51,744 nucleotides of DNA from Parcubacteria group bacterium Gr01-1014_29 (lineage in GTDB: Bacteria > Patescibacteriota > Minisyncoccia > Ryanbacterales > 2-02-FULL-48-12), in contig VMFT01000010.1 of NCBI GenBank assembly GCA_007376195.1, positions 1-51,744 of the forward strand, read 5' to 3'. This document shows positions 21,133 through 29,902 of this stretch, one piece after another. Position numbers and translations under genes: made by a program. A model generated the notes under the pieces. That model made no database searches. It saw only the letters and a list, made by a program, of their open reading frames with translations, and was not told the DNA's origin. Numbering within the stretch: the stretch's first letter is position 1; each line of letters opens with the position of its first letter.

Positions 21133-21687
21133 TTATTTACGAAATCCTATTTGTTTTGATTCCGGCAACTCATCTTTTTCCATTAACTTGTAAATTACTT
21201 TGAATACGACGCGGAAATTTTTATCATACTTTTTCTCAAGCGCTACAATTTTTTCTGCTAAATCTTTGTGCGTAGCGAGCAGTTCGCGGAGTTTCACGAA
21301 TGTGCGCATGATGGCAATATTAACTTGAATAGCGCGTTTGCTGTTTAGCACAGAAGAGAGCATGGCAACACCTTGCTCCGTGAAAACGTAAGGAAGATAT
21401 CTACGACCGCCTCGTTCTTTTGAGGTGCCAAATTGGAACCTCAAATTCGATAGTATGGTTTGAGACTTCAAGGTTTCGATATTTTCCTTAGTGAGCTGGA
21501 ACATGAAGTCGTTCGGAAAACGATCGGTATTTCTCTTTACTGCTCTGTTGAGTACTTTCGTCTCAACATTATAGAGATCGGCTAAGTCGCTATCAAGCAT
21601 AACCTTATGCCCACGCACAACATAAATGCGCCGTTCCACGGCGGATGCAAGAGTTGCTTGAAATAATTTAGGGACCTGTTTTGCCAT
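21133..21687 (-). CDS. ORF6N-domain DNA-binding protein
   Basis: The N-terminal ORF6N/KilA-N-like domain is clear: ERRIYVVRGHKVMLDSDLADLYNVETKVLNRAVKRN and RFPNDFMFQLTKEN (about 18-68). Then come YLPYVFTEQGVAMLSSVLNS and the helical tail KLRELLATHKDLAEKIVALEKKYDKNF. Such proteins are common in phages and in CPR genomes as free regulators. It sits between tRNA-Ala and the VKOR gene with no other phage genes around, so it is probably a domesticated or recently acquired gene. The tail likely dimerises. Confidence 0.85.
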   Translation of the reverse strand: MAKQVPKLFQATLASAVERRIYVVRGHKVMLDSDLADLYNVETKVLNRAVKRNTDRFPNDFMFQLTKENIETLKSQTILSNLRFQFGTSKERGGRRYLPYVFTEQGVAMLSSVLNSKRAIQVNIAIMRTFVKLRELLATHKDLAEKIVALEKKYDKNFRVVFKVIYKLMEKDELPESKQIGFRK

Positions 21688-21693
21688 TTTGTT

Positions 21694-22164
21694 CTACCGC
21701 ATAAGTACCGGCATATTTTCTATGATATTGCTTTGTTTGAGTTTTCTCAAAATTACGATCCCAAGAATAAACAACAACGTGGATGTTAGCGCGGAAGCGA
21801 TGCAATACAAGCACAATGCCCGGATAACAAAAAGCTGAAGGGCCATAAGTCCGGCTGATGCAAGAAGCCCTACCCAGGTAAAGTATGCGGCGGTTTTTAA
21901 AACAAAAACATTCTTCGAATCAATATATGCAATAGTGAGAATAAAGAGAGCCAGATAATACACTGCTCCCACCAGTGAAATCGGTACGCTCCCTATCGTA
22001 GCATAGGGGCTGGTAAGCACGGTTTCACATCCGCTTACCAGTGAGCAAGGTGGTATGGCGTTTGTATAATGCTTGAGTGTAAGATACGCGGCATCAGCAA
22101 AGCCGATAAGCGCAAGGAGCAAAAAACCGCCAATGAGCGTGTTAGAGATTGACTTGGGGTGCAT
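21694..22164 (-). CDS. VKOR-family membrane disulfide oxidoreductase
   Basis: The protein has four or five spans. Active-site pairs are Cys40 and Cys46 in the first loop (IPPCSLVSGCETVL) and CLYC (118-121) in the last membrane helix, the quinone-side redox pair. VKOR replaces DsbB: it reoxidises a DsbA-like partner with quinone. The partner is the gene just upstream, whose end it overlaps by 23 bases. At 156 aa the length is normal for a stand-alone bacterial VKOR. Confidence 0.92.
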   Translation of the reverse strand: MHPKSISNTLIGGFLLLALIGFADAAYLTLKHYTNAIPPCSLVSGCETVLTSPYATIGSVPISLVGAVYYLALFILTIAYIDSKNVFVLKTAAYFTWVGLLASAGLMALQLFVIRALCLYCIASALTSTLLFILGIVILRKLKQSNIIENMPVLMR

Positions 22165-23026
22165 TGGCGTTCGTATCGTTAGGTTCTACGGACGTTTCGG
22201 GTGTCTTTGCATCTCCTGCGCTCCCAGTATTTTCTAATGGGGGTGCTGCGGCAATTGCTTGGGTGAGCATGTTGCGGAATTCATCAAGCGAGCGCGGGTT
22301 GTCTATTTTCGCGCCGTTAATAAAGAATGTGGGTGTGGAATTTACACCGGAAGCGGTGCCGCCGTTGAGCTGTGTCTTGATTTTTTCTTCGATCGCATCA
22401 AGTTCCATGTCGTTTTCAAACTGGTCTGTAGTAAGGCCGAGTTCTTGCGCGTAGGCAACGAATGCCGTGCGCGGGTTGGGCTTTTTTGACCAATCGTTCT
22501 GGCGTTCAAAGAGGATAGTACGCATTTCCCAGAATTTTCCTTGCAGGCCCGCAGCTTCCGCGGCCGCGGCGGCCGCTTCGGCGTTGGGGTGTATGCGCGC
22601 GAGAGGGAAGTGCCGGAATACAAACCGAACCTGTGCTCCGAGTTCTTCTTCAAGCTTTTTTATAATCGGGTGGTATTGGCCGCATGCCGGGCACTGGAAG
22701 TCGGCGTATTCCACGAGTGTTACCGCAGCGTCCGGATTTCCCCCAACCCAGTCTTCGGATGAAACGGCGTCGCGAAGCCCCGATCCGTTTTGATTGTTTT
22801 CTACAGGTTTTGCGGTTTTGGCAAGGTAAAAAACACCCGCCAGAGACCCTCCGACAAGCAGAATAGCAATAAGCCATAGCATAAGACGCCGGAACGACTT
22901 TGACTTTTGTTCACGGGTTCCTGCAGCCTTTCGTTCTTCACGCCGGAGCTCCCGGCGTTCTTTTTTGCTTATAGAGTGTTCTGACGCTGTTTCTTGCTGC
23001 TGTTGGGGTTGTGTATCTTCTTCCAT
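22142..23026 (-). CDS. DsbA-like thiol oxidoreductase (membrane-anchored)
   Basis: A charged N-terminus is followed by one span (LMLWLIAILLVGGSLAGVFYLA, about 48-69), so the catalytic domain lies outside. The thioredoxin-fold DsbA domain has CPAC (112-115) in YADFQCPACGQYHP and the cis-proline loop NSTPTFFINGAKI (about 231-243). It introduces disulfides into exported proteins and is reoxidised by the overlapping VKOR gene. The tail after 270 is low-complexity and hydrophilic (Thr/Asn/Pro-rich). The 294-residue length fits CPR thioredoxin-domain proteins. Confidence 0.92.
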   Translation of the reverse strand: MEEDTQPQQQQETASEHSISKKERRELRREERKAAGTREQKSKSFRRLMLWLIAILLVGGSLAGVFYLAKTAKPVENNQNGSGLRDAVSSEDWVGGNPDAAVTLVEYADFQCPACGQYHPIIKKLEEELGAQVRFVFRHFPLARIHPNAEAAAAAAEAAGLQGKFWEMRTILFERQNDWSKKPNPRTAFVAYAQELGLTTDQFENDMELDAIEEKIKTQLNGGTASGVNSTPTFFINGAKIDNPRSLDEFRNMLTQAIAAAPPLENTGSAGDAKTPETSVEPNDTNANAPQVNL

Positions 23027-23099
23027 AAGATGTTTCTTACATAGGTTATTTTATCTCTCAAGGTCAAAGACGTGATGAATTAAATCCCCTTAAGCCGGG

Positions 23100-23993
23100 C
23101 TACTTTAAGTCCATATTTCGTACCACAGTCGCATCAATCGTCGTCCCGTCTGCTGCTCCGTAGACCCTTATGTGCTGGCTCGCTTTGAAATCCGATAGAT
23201 TGGCCGGTGCCCAGTTTTTGTTTATTACAGCGGTGTCAACACTGATATTCACGGTGTAATCAAGCTTCCCAAAAATTACCACCATTGAGGTTGGTTTTGT
23301 CGCCCCAGGCAAAGTCTTTAATCTCCCGTTCTCAAACGTCCTTCGATTCTCCGTATGCACCTTGATCTCTTTCGCCAACAAGGTGTTTGCGACTCGATCC
23401 CATATTCCTTTAGCGCCTACCCTGTCACCTACTTTGAGCGCGGCAAAAGTTGTGGTGGCCTTCCCTTTCAAGATACCTGTTGCGTCCGAAACTAAGACAG
23501 TTATGATACCCAGTTTTTTTTCGTCGGTCTCCACGAGGAAGCTTTTGGCAGAAGGATTAACACTCTTAATAACCCCAAAGCTGTTAATTTCTTCCTTCTC
23601 AACCGACCAATTCCGCACTACGTCAGCGCGAACCGTGGGGGTTGAGGCCGGCACGAGCCAGCCGGAGAAGCTAATGATGTGTCCGATCGCAAATTCGGAG
23701 AGAGCCCCATTTCCGCCATTGCGTCTGGTGTATTCGGTCGAGCCGTCGGTGATAATGACCCAGGGAATGCTCGCCCCGCCCTCCCATGTCAACGCCGCGT
23801 TGATGGTGCTTGTGGCAATTGAGGTGACTTTTGGGCCGCGAACCAGCACCCGACCGTTATCTCTAATCTCTATGTGAAGTTTAATCGGCCCACCAGGATC
23901 GGGCTGAGGCGTCTGGGCAAGCGCAGACACTGCCATACCGCCGAGTAAAGCAAGCGCTGATACTCCGTAAATTAAAACACATTTTTTCATCAT
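23100..23993 (-). CDS. Secreted protein with DUF5666-like repeats
   Basis: A signal peptide is clear: CVLIYGVSALALLGGMAVSALAQ, with cleavage likely after ALA-Q. The mature part is built from short beta modules. One reads FGVIKSVNPSAKSFLVETDEKKLGIITVLVSDATGIL and another HIRVYGAADGTTIDATVVRN; these resemble the OB-like DUF5666 units. No enzyme motif is seen. It may be a structural or binding protein on the cell surface. Two adjacent Met codons make the start 23993 or 23990. The next gene upstream on minus is far away (24.2 kb). Confidence 0.7.
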   Translation of the reverse strand: MMKKCVLIYGVSALALLGGMAVSALAQTPQPDPGGPIKLHIEIRDNGRVLVRGPKVTSIATSTINAALTWEGGASIPWVIITDGSTEYTRRNGGNGALSEFAIGHIISFSGWLVPASTPTVRADVVRNWSVEKEEINSFGVIKSVNPSAKSFLVETDEKKLGIITVLVSDATGILKGKATTTFAALKVGDRVGAKGIWDRVANTLLAKEIKVHTENRRTFENGRLKTLPGATKPTSMVVIFGKLDYTVNISVDTAVINKNWAPANLSDFKASQHIRVYGAADGTTIDATVVRNMDLK

Positions 23994-24194
23994 ACTTGTG
24001 CGAGTTAAAAATTAAATTAAATCAAATCTCTTACTTGACCTTTACTTTACATTTTATAATTTTTTACCTCTCTTCTGACAAGCGCCGCGCTGATGCCTGC
24101 CAACCGAAGCCTTGGCGTAGGTTGGACAATTTTCCACTGATACTGAGCCCAGGTTTTCCGTTGCTGCTTCCTGGTTTTGGAATATAGGCCGTCG

Positions 24195-27100
24195 TCATGG
24201 TTTCACGGTGTAGCCACGGCTGGTACTGTTATCACCAATAGAATCGTTAACCTCATCTACAGATCCGGGATCGCCGTCATCCACTACTACCCAGGCGGTT
24301 TTAGTTCCCGTGGAACCAGCGGTAAACTGGAATGTTACTGTGGCTTCTCCGTTGGCATCAAGTGTCACTGTCTTATCAGCTACGGGCGAGGCGGTATTGA
24401 AGTCAGGAGCTATGGTAAGTTCCGGATGGAAACGAACACGCACCTTTACACCCTCTGCACCACCTGCACTGACATTATGTATATCTATTTCTGCAGATTC
24501 CTTTACCCCGGTTTTTACTTGTCCATCCGCATCGCCAAGGGAGTTAAAGAATACTTGAAGATTTGGAAGCACTTTGGGAATTACTTCATAGGTAAAGGAA
24601 GTAAGGTTATCCTGGAGGGTATCGTCTATTTCATCAACTGTACCGGGATCTCCATCATCAATGCGTACATAAGCGGTTTGCATGCCAAGAGTGGGTGGAG
24701 TAAATTTGAAGGTCACGTTTTCTCCGTTAGCAGGCGCGAGATTTATGGTTTTAGCAGGAATCGGCGAGACCGTGGAGAAATTAGGCGGAAAAGAGAGCGA
24801 AGGGAAGAAGTACACTTTGACGTTGCCCGAGGAAGCTGTTCCGTTATTGGCTACGGTCATGGTAAGTTCAACTGGCGTGTCTTTTTGCACCTTCGTACCC
24901 TTAGGAACACTGAAAATATGGAGATTGGGTGTTTGCTTTGAACTATTCCACACGATAACTTTCTTTGGTTCCGATTCCCCTGCCACCCCTCTATAGGATG
25001 CGCGCACCTTGATACTATGAGTGCCGTCAGGTATCGCCTTAGTGTCCCAATCAATAAAGGCGTAGGGATTATTGCCGTCGGTTGCCGTGTTGGTAGAAGC
25101 TACCACGACATTGTCAACTAGAAGTTCCTGGCGGTCGCTGAAGGGAGGATTAGATATAAGTGCTCGAATGGTCACTTTACCAGATGCTGGTTTGAGATGA
25201 GGTTCAATTTGAGGGTTACTGAAGGAAAAAGTCACCGATGGAGCTTGAGGAATAACACCTGCCTTTACGTTCAAAGCTAATCTTTCGGTTAGCGAAGCGA
25301 GGGAAGTTGCATCTTGCGCGGCAAAGCTAATAAAATACGTTCCTTCCGCAACGTTTTTGTCTGCTTTAATCCGCATTTCTATGTCCTGCTCAGAGCCTGC
25401 CGTAATTGTTGGAGAACCGGGAGAAAATGTTGCCGTAACGCCACTGGTTCCGGAAACAAAATATCTCATAGTAAATGGTTTTGAGGCGCAACTCCGCATG
25501 TCTGCATTGTATATGTTGAACCTAACTAAGCTTTCTCCTCCCGGAGCTACTTCCACTTTATTTGACCCAGTCATAAAAATCCGTGGAGGCGCTTTAGAAC
25601 AGGGTACGGGTCCGAATTTTACTTCAACCGTGGCTGTTGTTAGCGTATGATTTAATTGTTTAATGGTAATATTATCCACATCATCGTAGAAGCTTTGTCC
25701 GTCAGCCAACGCCGTCATACCAACATTAACAGTACCAAGGTTATTACGGTCAGTCTCATCTACTCTATATAAAGCATGGGTGGAAGAAAGACCTTCAGAG
25801 CCTGCTAACGGGATGCGGGCTAGGCGGATATTCACTCCTTGAGTAAACTTCGGGTCGTCACCTAAAAGCTCGTCAAAGCCAATCGGCTGACGATACTCAA
25901 TGGAATAGTAGCTTTCTTGCACTGAACCTGTTTTTTCAATACTTTCATAAAAGTTGGGCTTTCTAATACGAAGGGCCATGGGTCCAGTAGGCGGAAGTTC
26001 GGATACCGAGATAGTGTTAATCGTATACACACCATCTTTGGTAACTTCAGGGAATCGATCAGACGGAAGGTAACCAAAATAACTTTTCTCTGGAGCACTG
26101 TGGTTAGTACCATCAGGCCATGAACGTCCCAAAATATCGTGTTCGTCAGCAATGTCATAGCTAAGATGGTCACAGTATTTTTCCTTATCAATCGGACGCC
26201 CAGGGAAACAATTTATGGTACTCGCGTGACCGATATGGGTAGTATCATGAAATTCAGTATGGATTGGTCCGCTATTACTTGTAAGGGTTGCAAGATCCAT
26301 GCCTTCATTTCCAAAGGCAAATGGACACTTGCTGTTGATAAAAGTGCTTGGCACAAAAAACTTCACGCCAAAAAGATCGGGGTCAAGTCCATCATTTTTA
26401 ATCAATTGCTTGCCTTCGTTCACAACTGCATTAAAATAATCGCTACACTTTCCCGCGCCGGCACTTATAAGATCAGACGCATTTTTCTCAATAAGATAAG
26501 GACCAATAATTTTTCCCGCAACCCAGCGCTGGTTAAAGGAAATCATTCTCAAGAAGGCATCGAATGACTGCGTAGGGTGACGGTAAATTCTTTCAACTTG
26601 AGACTGCGGAACCGCAGGTATATCAAGAAAATATACTTGCGCAATATATGCTTTATCTCCACCGTACCATTTTTCTTTATTGAATCGGGAAGTGCCGTTC
26701 CCAAAATACGTCTCGTGTGCCAGAGCGCCTTGCGGGGTGTTGCCCACAAATGCCCGTGCTTTAACCACCCGTACTCTCAACGGATCGTTGAATTTGCCAA
26801 GTCTTGGTCGGTTAAGGTCAAGAGTAAAAGAGCTCGTATAGAGAGTGCTGTTTTGAGGATCAGGAGTCCTGCCATCGGTTGTGTAGTAAATCTTGGCTCC
26901 GGCTATAGAGGTTTGCATAGTAATGGTTACCTTATCAGAAGTAAGTTCTGCCTTACCGCCTCCTTTGGGCGTAATCATTACCGCCTCTTCTTCCGGGACA
27001 GAGAAAGCAATAACAAATGATGCTTTCGCTATGCCACTTGATTTATTATTCAAGAGCGCCATCGCTTTTATGACGGTACTATCGGTAAGAGTGAAGGGAC

Positions 27101-28052
27101 CGCTATAAAGAAGTGAATTGGTAGTGGGGTCAGTGTTATCGTTGGTGTAATAAATAGTGGCGCCGACTGTATCTGTCTCGAGAGTAACCGTTACGGTATC
27201 AACGAAGTTACCCCCGGAAGGGGTAATGGTGGGAGTAGACACTACTACATCTTCTTTGAGAATCTGGAGGGTTTCTTGCAGCAAACTTGTTGCTTTTATG
27301 TAATCTCCTGCTTCAAATGCTTTTTGGGCTTCGGCAAATTTTGCATCAAATTGGTTGAGAATGGAAGATGGGCTACCTTTGCTTACCGCTTGTTTTCTTG
27401 CTTGTGTCGCTTTTTGTATTAATTTCTGCAGAGCTTTATAATCAATGGCTTCCTGTGCGGATTTTGCTGCTTCTTTTGTCTCGGGATAGTATCCGTTGGT
27501 GTAATGTCCTTTGGCCTGGTTCAAAAGATCAAGAGAGGTTTGCTTGGCAAAGGCGGGAATTATAAAGTTTTCTCGGGCAGCTGCTTTTACTGTTTTCTCC
27601 CGAAATGATTCGGCACTCGAGACAGCTTTGGATGCCCCCGGATAATCAAAGCTTTCTTTGGCCTCGTTAGCAAGTAGTATAGTCTTACCGAAATCCTTAT
27701 TGATTAATTCGCTTTTGGCTTGTGTTAAAAGATTATTAAATCTGTCTTGAGCAACAGCGGGAATAGTAAAATTCGCTTTTTTTGCCTTTTGCAATATCTT
27801 TCCCCCGAATTTCCCAACTTGAGCAATCGTCTGAATTGCTTTGCTCTCTTTGGGTGTTACAGCTTCAATTCTTTCAATCTCGAGGCTCCTATTAGCAATG
27901 AAGATAGTGGTCGCAATTATTCCCACCGCGACACCAATAATTAACCACGCATGCCAGGATTTAACATGAGTTTTACCGACCACAACATATTCTTTTTTAA
28001 GCGCGTTAAGCGCGCGTTCGACTAGATGATTTGTTGGTTTGTCATTGTTCAT
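24195..28052 (-). CDS. 1285-aa surface protein with chitobiase-like and CARDB-type repeats
   Basis: The N-terminus is cytoplasmic with one span (WHAWLIIGVAVGIIATTIFIA, about 34-54), so the rest should lie outside. A helical linker (60-260) leads to two chitobiase-like beta-sandwich modules (ATIYYTNDNTDPTTNS near 300 and AKIYYTTDGRTPDPQNS near 395). A unique middle follows (470-800), with Cys and His in CPFAFGNEG and HTEFHDTTHIGHAS. The C-terminus has repeated CARDB-like units, such as the one ending GTKTAWVVVDDGDPGSVDEVNDS. It is probably an adhesin or surface scaffold. It is coupled to the CBS gene by an ATGA overlap. Confidence 0.7.
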   Translation of the reverse strand: MNNDKPTNHLVERALNALKKEYVVVGKTHVKSWHAWLIIGVAVGIIATTIFIANRSLEIERIEAVTPKESKAIQTIAQVGKFGGKILQKAKKANFTIPAVAQDRFNNLLTQAKSELINKDFGKTILLANEAKESFDYPGASKAVSSAESFREKTVKAAARENFIIPAFAKQTSLDLLNQAKGHYTNGYYPETKEAAKSAQEAIDYKALQKLIQKATQARKQAVSKGSPSSILNQFDAKFAEAQKAFEAGDYIKATSLLQETLQILKEDVVVSTPTITPSGGNFVDTVTVTLETDTVGATIYYTNDNTDPTTNSLLYSGPFTLTDSTVIKAMALLNNKSSGIAKASFVIAFSVPEEEAVMITPKGGGKAELTSDKVTITMQTSIAGAKIYYTTDGRTPDPQNSTLYTSSFTLDLNRPRLGKFNDPLRVRVVKARAFVGNTPQGALAHETYFGNGTSRFNKEKWYGGDKAYIAQVYFLDIPAVPQSQVERIYRHPTQSFDAFLRMISFNQRWVAGKIIGPYLIEKNASDLISAGAGKCSDYFNAVVNEGKQLIKNDGLDPDLFGVKFFVPSTFINSKCPFAFGNEGMDLATLTSNSGPIHTEFHDTTHIGHASTINCFPGRPIDKEKYCDHLSYDIADEHDILGRSWPDGTNHSAPEKSYFGYLPSDRFPEVTKDGVYTINTISVSELPPTGPMALRIRKPNFYESIEKTGSVQESYYSIEYRQPIGFDELLGDDPKFTQGVNIRLARIPLAGSEGLSSTHALYRVDETDRNNLGTVNVGMTALADGQSFYDDVDNITIKQLNHTLTTATVEVKFGPVPCSKAPPRIFMTGSNKVEVAPGGESLVRFNIYNADMRSCASKPFTMRYFVSGTSGVTATFSPGSPTITAGSEQDIEMRIKADKNVAEGTYFISFAAQDATSLASLTERLALNVKAGVIPQAPSVTFSFSNPQIEPHLKPASGKVTIRALISNPPFSDRQELLVDNVVVASTNTATDGNNPYAFIDWDTKAIPDGTHSIKVRASYRGVAGESEPKKVIVWNSSKQTPNLHIFSVPKGTKVQKDTPVELTMTVANNGTASSGNVKVYFFPSLSFPPNFSTVSPIPAKTINLAPANGENVTFKFTPPTLGMQTAYVRIDDGDPGTVDEIDDTLQDNLTSFTYEVIPKVLPNLQVFFNSLGDADGQVKTGVKESAEIDIHNVSAGGAEGVKVRVRFHPELTIAPDFNTASPVADKTVTLDANGEATVTFQFTAGSTGTKTAWVVVDDGDPGSVDEVNDSIGDNSTSRGYTVKP

Positions 28053-28525
28053 GTTTTTAATAAATGTAAGGGTTTTAATACGTCAAATCGGCTGACCACG
28101 CCGATGACTTTGTTTTCTTTATTAATGATCGGGATAGGATTGACCCGGTGGTGGTCGCGAAAAACCGCCACCGTCTCTTCAAAAGTGGCTCCCTCCGGAA
28201 GCGTCAACGGATCGTTATTCATAACGTCTTTAACTTTGAGCGAGGAAATATCTTCAAATTCTTTTTGGAACTGTGATTTATCTTTTCTAAACACTTGCAG
28301 ATTTTGCAAGATGGTTTGGAAAGTAGGTAAGTGAAGAGCCGATCCCTTGCTCACTAAGTCATATTCAGTAAGAATGCCGACCAGTTTATTGTCTTTATCA
28401 ACCACAGGGACTCCATCAAAATTTTGCTCTAAAAGGATTTTGGCAGCTTCAGAAATCGGCATGTCCGGCGAAACCGTCACTACCTCTTTGGTCATTATGT
28501 CTTTTACCTTAAGATCCTCTTCCAT
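28049..28525 (-). CDS. CBS-domain pair protein
   Basis: Two CBS motifs are visible. The first begins VKDIMTKEVVTVSPDMPISEAAKILLEQNFDGVPVVDKDNKLVGILTEYDLVSK (6-60). The second is VKDVMNNDPLTLPEGATFEETVAVFRDHHRVNPIPIINKENKVIGVVSRFDVLK (98-152). CBS pairs bind adenosine nucleotides. With 158 residues and no other domain it is a stand-alone sensor. It is the upstream, translationally coupled partner of the 1285-residue surface protein, an odd pairing. Confidence 0.92.
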   Translation of the reverse strand: MEEDLKVKDIMTKEVVTVSPDMPISEAAKILLEQNFDGVPVVDKDNKLVGILTEYDLVSKGSALHLPTFQTILQNLQVFRKDKSQFQKEFEDISSLKVKDVMNNDPLTLPEGATFEETVAVFRDHHRVNPIPIINKENKVIGVVSRFDVLKPLHLLKT

Positions 28526-28643
28526 GATAAAACAAAACTAGATAGGCTCTAGTAAGATCAGCTTTCTTAATAGTAGCAAATTCAAAATACAAGACAAGTA
28601 AATCGTAGTGTACAATCCGACGTTATGTCGGAGCGAGGAATTC

Positions 28644-28672
28644 CCTCCGCCTGCGTAGCCGTAAGCGAAGGA
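28644..28672. repeat. Hairpin CCTCCGC/GCGAAGGAGG in the gap
   Basis: CCTCCGC pairs with GCGaAGGAGG around a short loop. It belongs to the family of GGAGG/CCTCC palindromes that also occurs inside the 99-bp repeat next to it. Confidence 0.45.
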
Positions 28673-28686
28673 GGAACGAAGGTGGA

Positions 28687-28784
28687 TGACAATTTTCCGC
28701 CGTCGCCCTGCGGGCTGTGGTGGACAAGCAAGTTTTTCTTTGCTCTGCCCTCCGTAGCTTTATGCGAAGGAGGGGCGGCAAATT
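28687..28784. repeat. About 99-bp dispersed repeat, copy 1
   Basis: It begins TGACAATTTTCCGCCG, continues through GGGCTGTGGTGGACAAGC, and ends CGAAGGAGGGGCGGCAAATT. A copy with about five differences lies at 29796-29895 in the same orientation. Each copy follows the end of a different gene set, so it looks like a mobile intergenic repeat (REP/MITE-like). It has no ORF of its own. Confidence 0.75.
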
Positions 28785-28806
28785 TTCTCACTCTTAAAGC
28801 CCAATT

Positions 28807-29094
28807 TCATATTTTAACCAATGTCAGTAAAAATGAAATCAGGCCAGTGCCAACAACAAGTAAGACGCCGCACCACTGTTTATGTTTTATAAATTTAATT
28901 AACCAGAACAGGTGCAAAGCAAAAAGTATTGGTAAAAGTATAAATACTGTGAAAATCGCCGGCCCAAGATCCTTTTTCAAGTTTAGAGCGTTAAAAAGAA
29001 AAGAGTTTGGCGAACCTAAAGCTATTATCAGGAAATTGATGAAAAATAATAGCACTAGCGATGTTACGATTGAAACTTTGCTATATGGAGTCAT
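28807..29094 (-). CDS. Small membrane protein, 95 aa
   Basis: There are three hydrophobic segments: VSIVTSLVLLFFINFLIIAL, LGPAIFTVFILLPILFALHLFWLI and WCGVLLVVGTGLISFLLTLV. No family is recognised. No Shine-Dalgarno is seen before ATG 29094. It is flanked by the repeat element and the RelBE module. The length and regular spans suggest a real gene, but no role can be given. Confidence 0.5.
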   Translation of the reverse strand: MTPYSKVSIVTSLVLLFFINFLIIALGSPNSFLFNALNLKKDLGPAIFTVFILLPILFALHLFWLIKFIKHKQWCGVLLVVGTGLISFLLTLVKI

Positions 29095-29136
29095 AAATTT
29101 TCTTCCCCCAAAATTAAAATATGGTGATCGGGTCCG

Positions 29137-29397
29137 CTATCCGTATAAATTACTGTGCGTATTGATGTCAAGAAATATAACGGCATCTTCGTCACGCCAA
29201 ATATAAATTGCTCTCCAATCCCCGGTAACGTTGATACTCCACTGGCCTTTTCTGTTACCGGTTAAGGGGTGATTATTCAGAAGTGGGTAGAAGGGGCTCT
29301 TTTCAAAAATAAAAAGCCGTTCGTTAAATTGGCGACGTATATTTATCGGCGCCTTTTTATAGCGCTTCTTGAACCATCTGTGAAACTCGATTCTCAT
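29137..29397 (-). CDS. RelE/YafQ-type toxin
   Basis: MRIEFHRWFKKRYKKAPINIRRQFNERL is the N-terminal helix pair. FEKSPFYPLLNNHPLTGNRKGQWSINVTGDWRAIYIW has the RelE/YafQ core, including the conserved LTG and the G(D/N)WR strand. FLDINTHSNLYG closes with the His expected near the C-terminus of YafQ-like RNases. At 86 aa the length is standard. It overlaps the antitoxin stop by one base, so translation is coupled. Confidence 0.85.
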   Translation of the reverse strand: MRIEFHRWFKKRYKKAPINIRRQFNERLFIFEKSPFYPLLNNHPLTGNRKGQWSINVTGDWRAIYIWRDEDAVIFLDINTHSNLYG

Positions 29398-29672
29398 TAC
29401 GAGTTGAGATAACGAACTGCCTTCTCATAACTGTCAAAAACATGGGAAATGTTTTTGCCCGTCAGGGCCTCTTCATGGAGACGATCTAGATGCTTTTTAA
29501 CTTCGGGTTTAAGTTTCCCTTCCACGGAAAAGTGTACCTCTTTAGTGCGAATAAATTGTTTTAAGTAGGCGTTAATCACAGTGGAAAGAGGCATGCCGAG
29601 TTCTCGGGCTGTTCTCTGAGCCCGTTTTTTAACTTCTACGTCAGCTTTTATATTGAGGGTAGTTTTAGCCAT
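29397..29672 (-). CDS. RelB/DinJ-type antitoxin
   Basis: ATG 29672 opens AKTTLNIKADVEVKKRAQRTARELGMPLSTVINAYLKQF, a ribbon-helix-helix DNA-binding domain as in DinJ/RelB. The C-terminal part (HLDRLHEEALTGKNISHVFDSYEKAVRYL) would cover the toxin. It represses its own operon as a dimer in the family. The frame is open upstream of 29672, but that part lies in repeat-like DNA and was not included. It ends at the toxin start. Confidence 0.85.
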   Translation of the reverse strand: MAKTTLNIKADVEVKKRAQRTARELGMPLSTVINAYLKQFIRTKEVHFSVEGKLKPEVKKHLDRLHEEALTGKNISHVFDSYEKAVRYLNS

Positions 29673-29775
29673 ATGCCTATAGTATATACAACGGACATGC
29701 ATCCTGTCAAATACTCCCCGCGAAAATTCGAAAAGGCGGCGGCCTGTGCTGAGTGAAATCGAAGTGAGCCGCACC

Positions 29776-29795
29776 GCCTGCCTGCGCAGGCAGGC
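29776..29795. repeat. 20-bp perfect palindrome
   Basis: GCCTGCCTGCGCAGGCAGGC is its own reverse complement. It abuts the second copy of the 99-bp repeat. Confidence 0.85.
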
Positions 29796-29895
29796 TGACA
29801 ATTTTCCCGCCGTCGCCCTACGGGCTGTGGTGGACAAGCAAGTTTTTCTTTGCTTTGCCCTTCCGTAGCTTTATGCGAAGGAGGGGCGGCAAATT
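29796..29895. repeat. About 99-bp dispersed repeat, copy 2
   Basis: Near-identical to 28687-28784, with about five differences, including one extra C early (TTTTCCCGCCG) and one extra T near CCCTTCCGTAG. It lies between relB and the methyltransferase gene. Confidence 0.75.
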
Positions 29896-29902
29896 CTTAA
29901 AA

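Noticed and set aside
21051-21687. Prophage or integrated element at tRNA-Ala because of the ORF6N gene
   Set aside because: No integrase, attachment repeat or other phage genes are present nearby.
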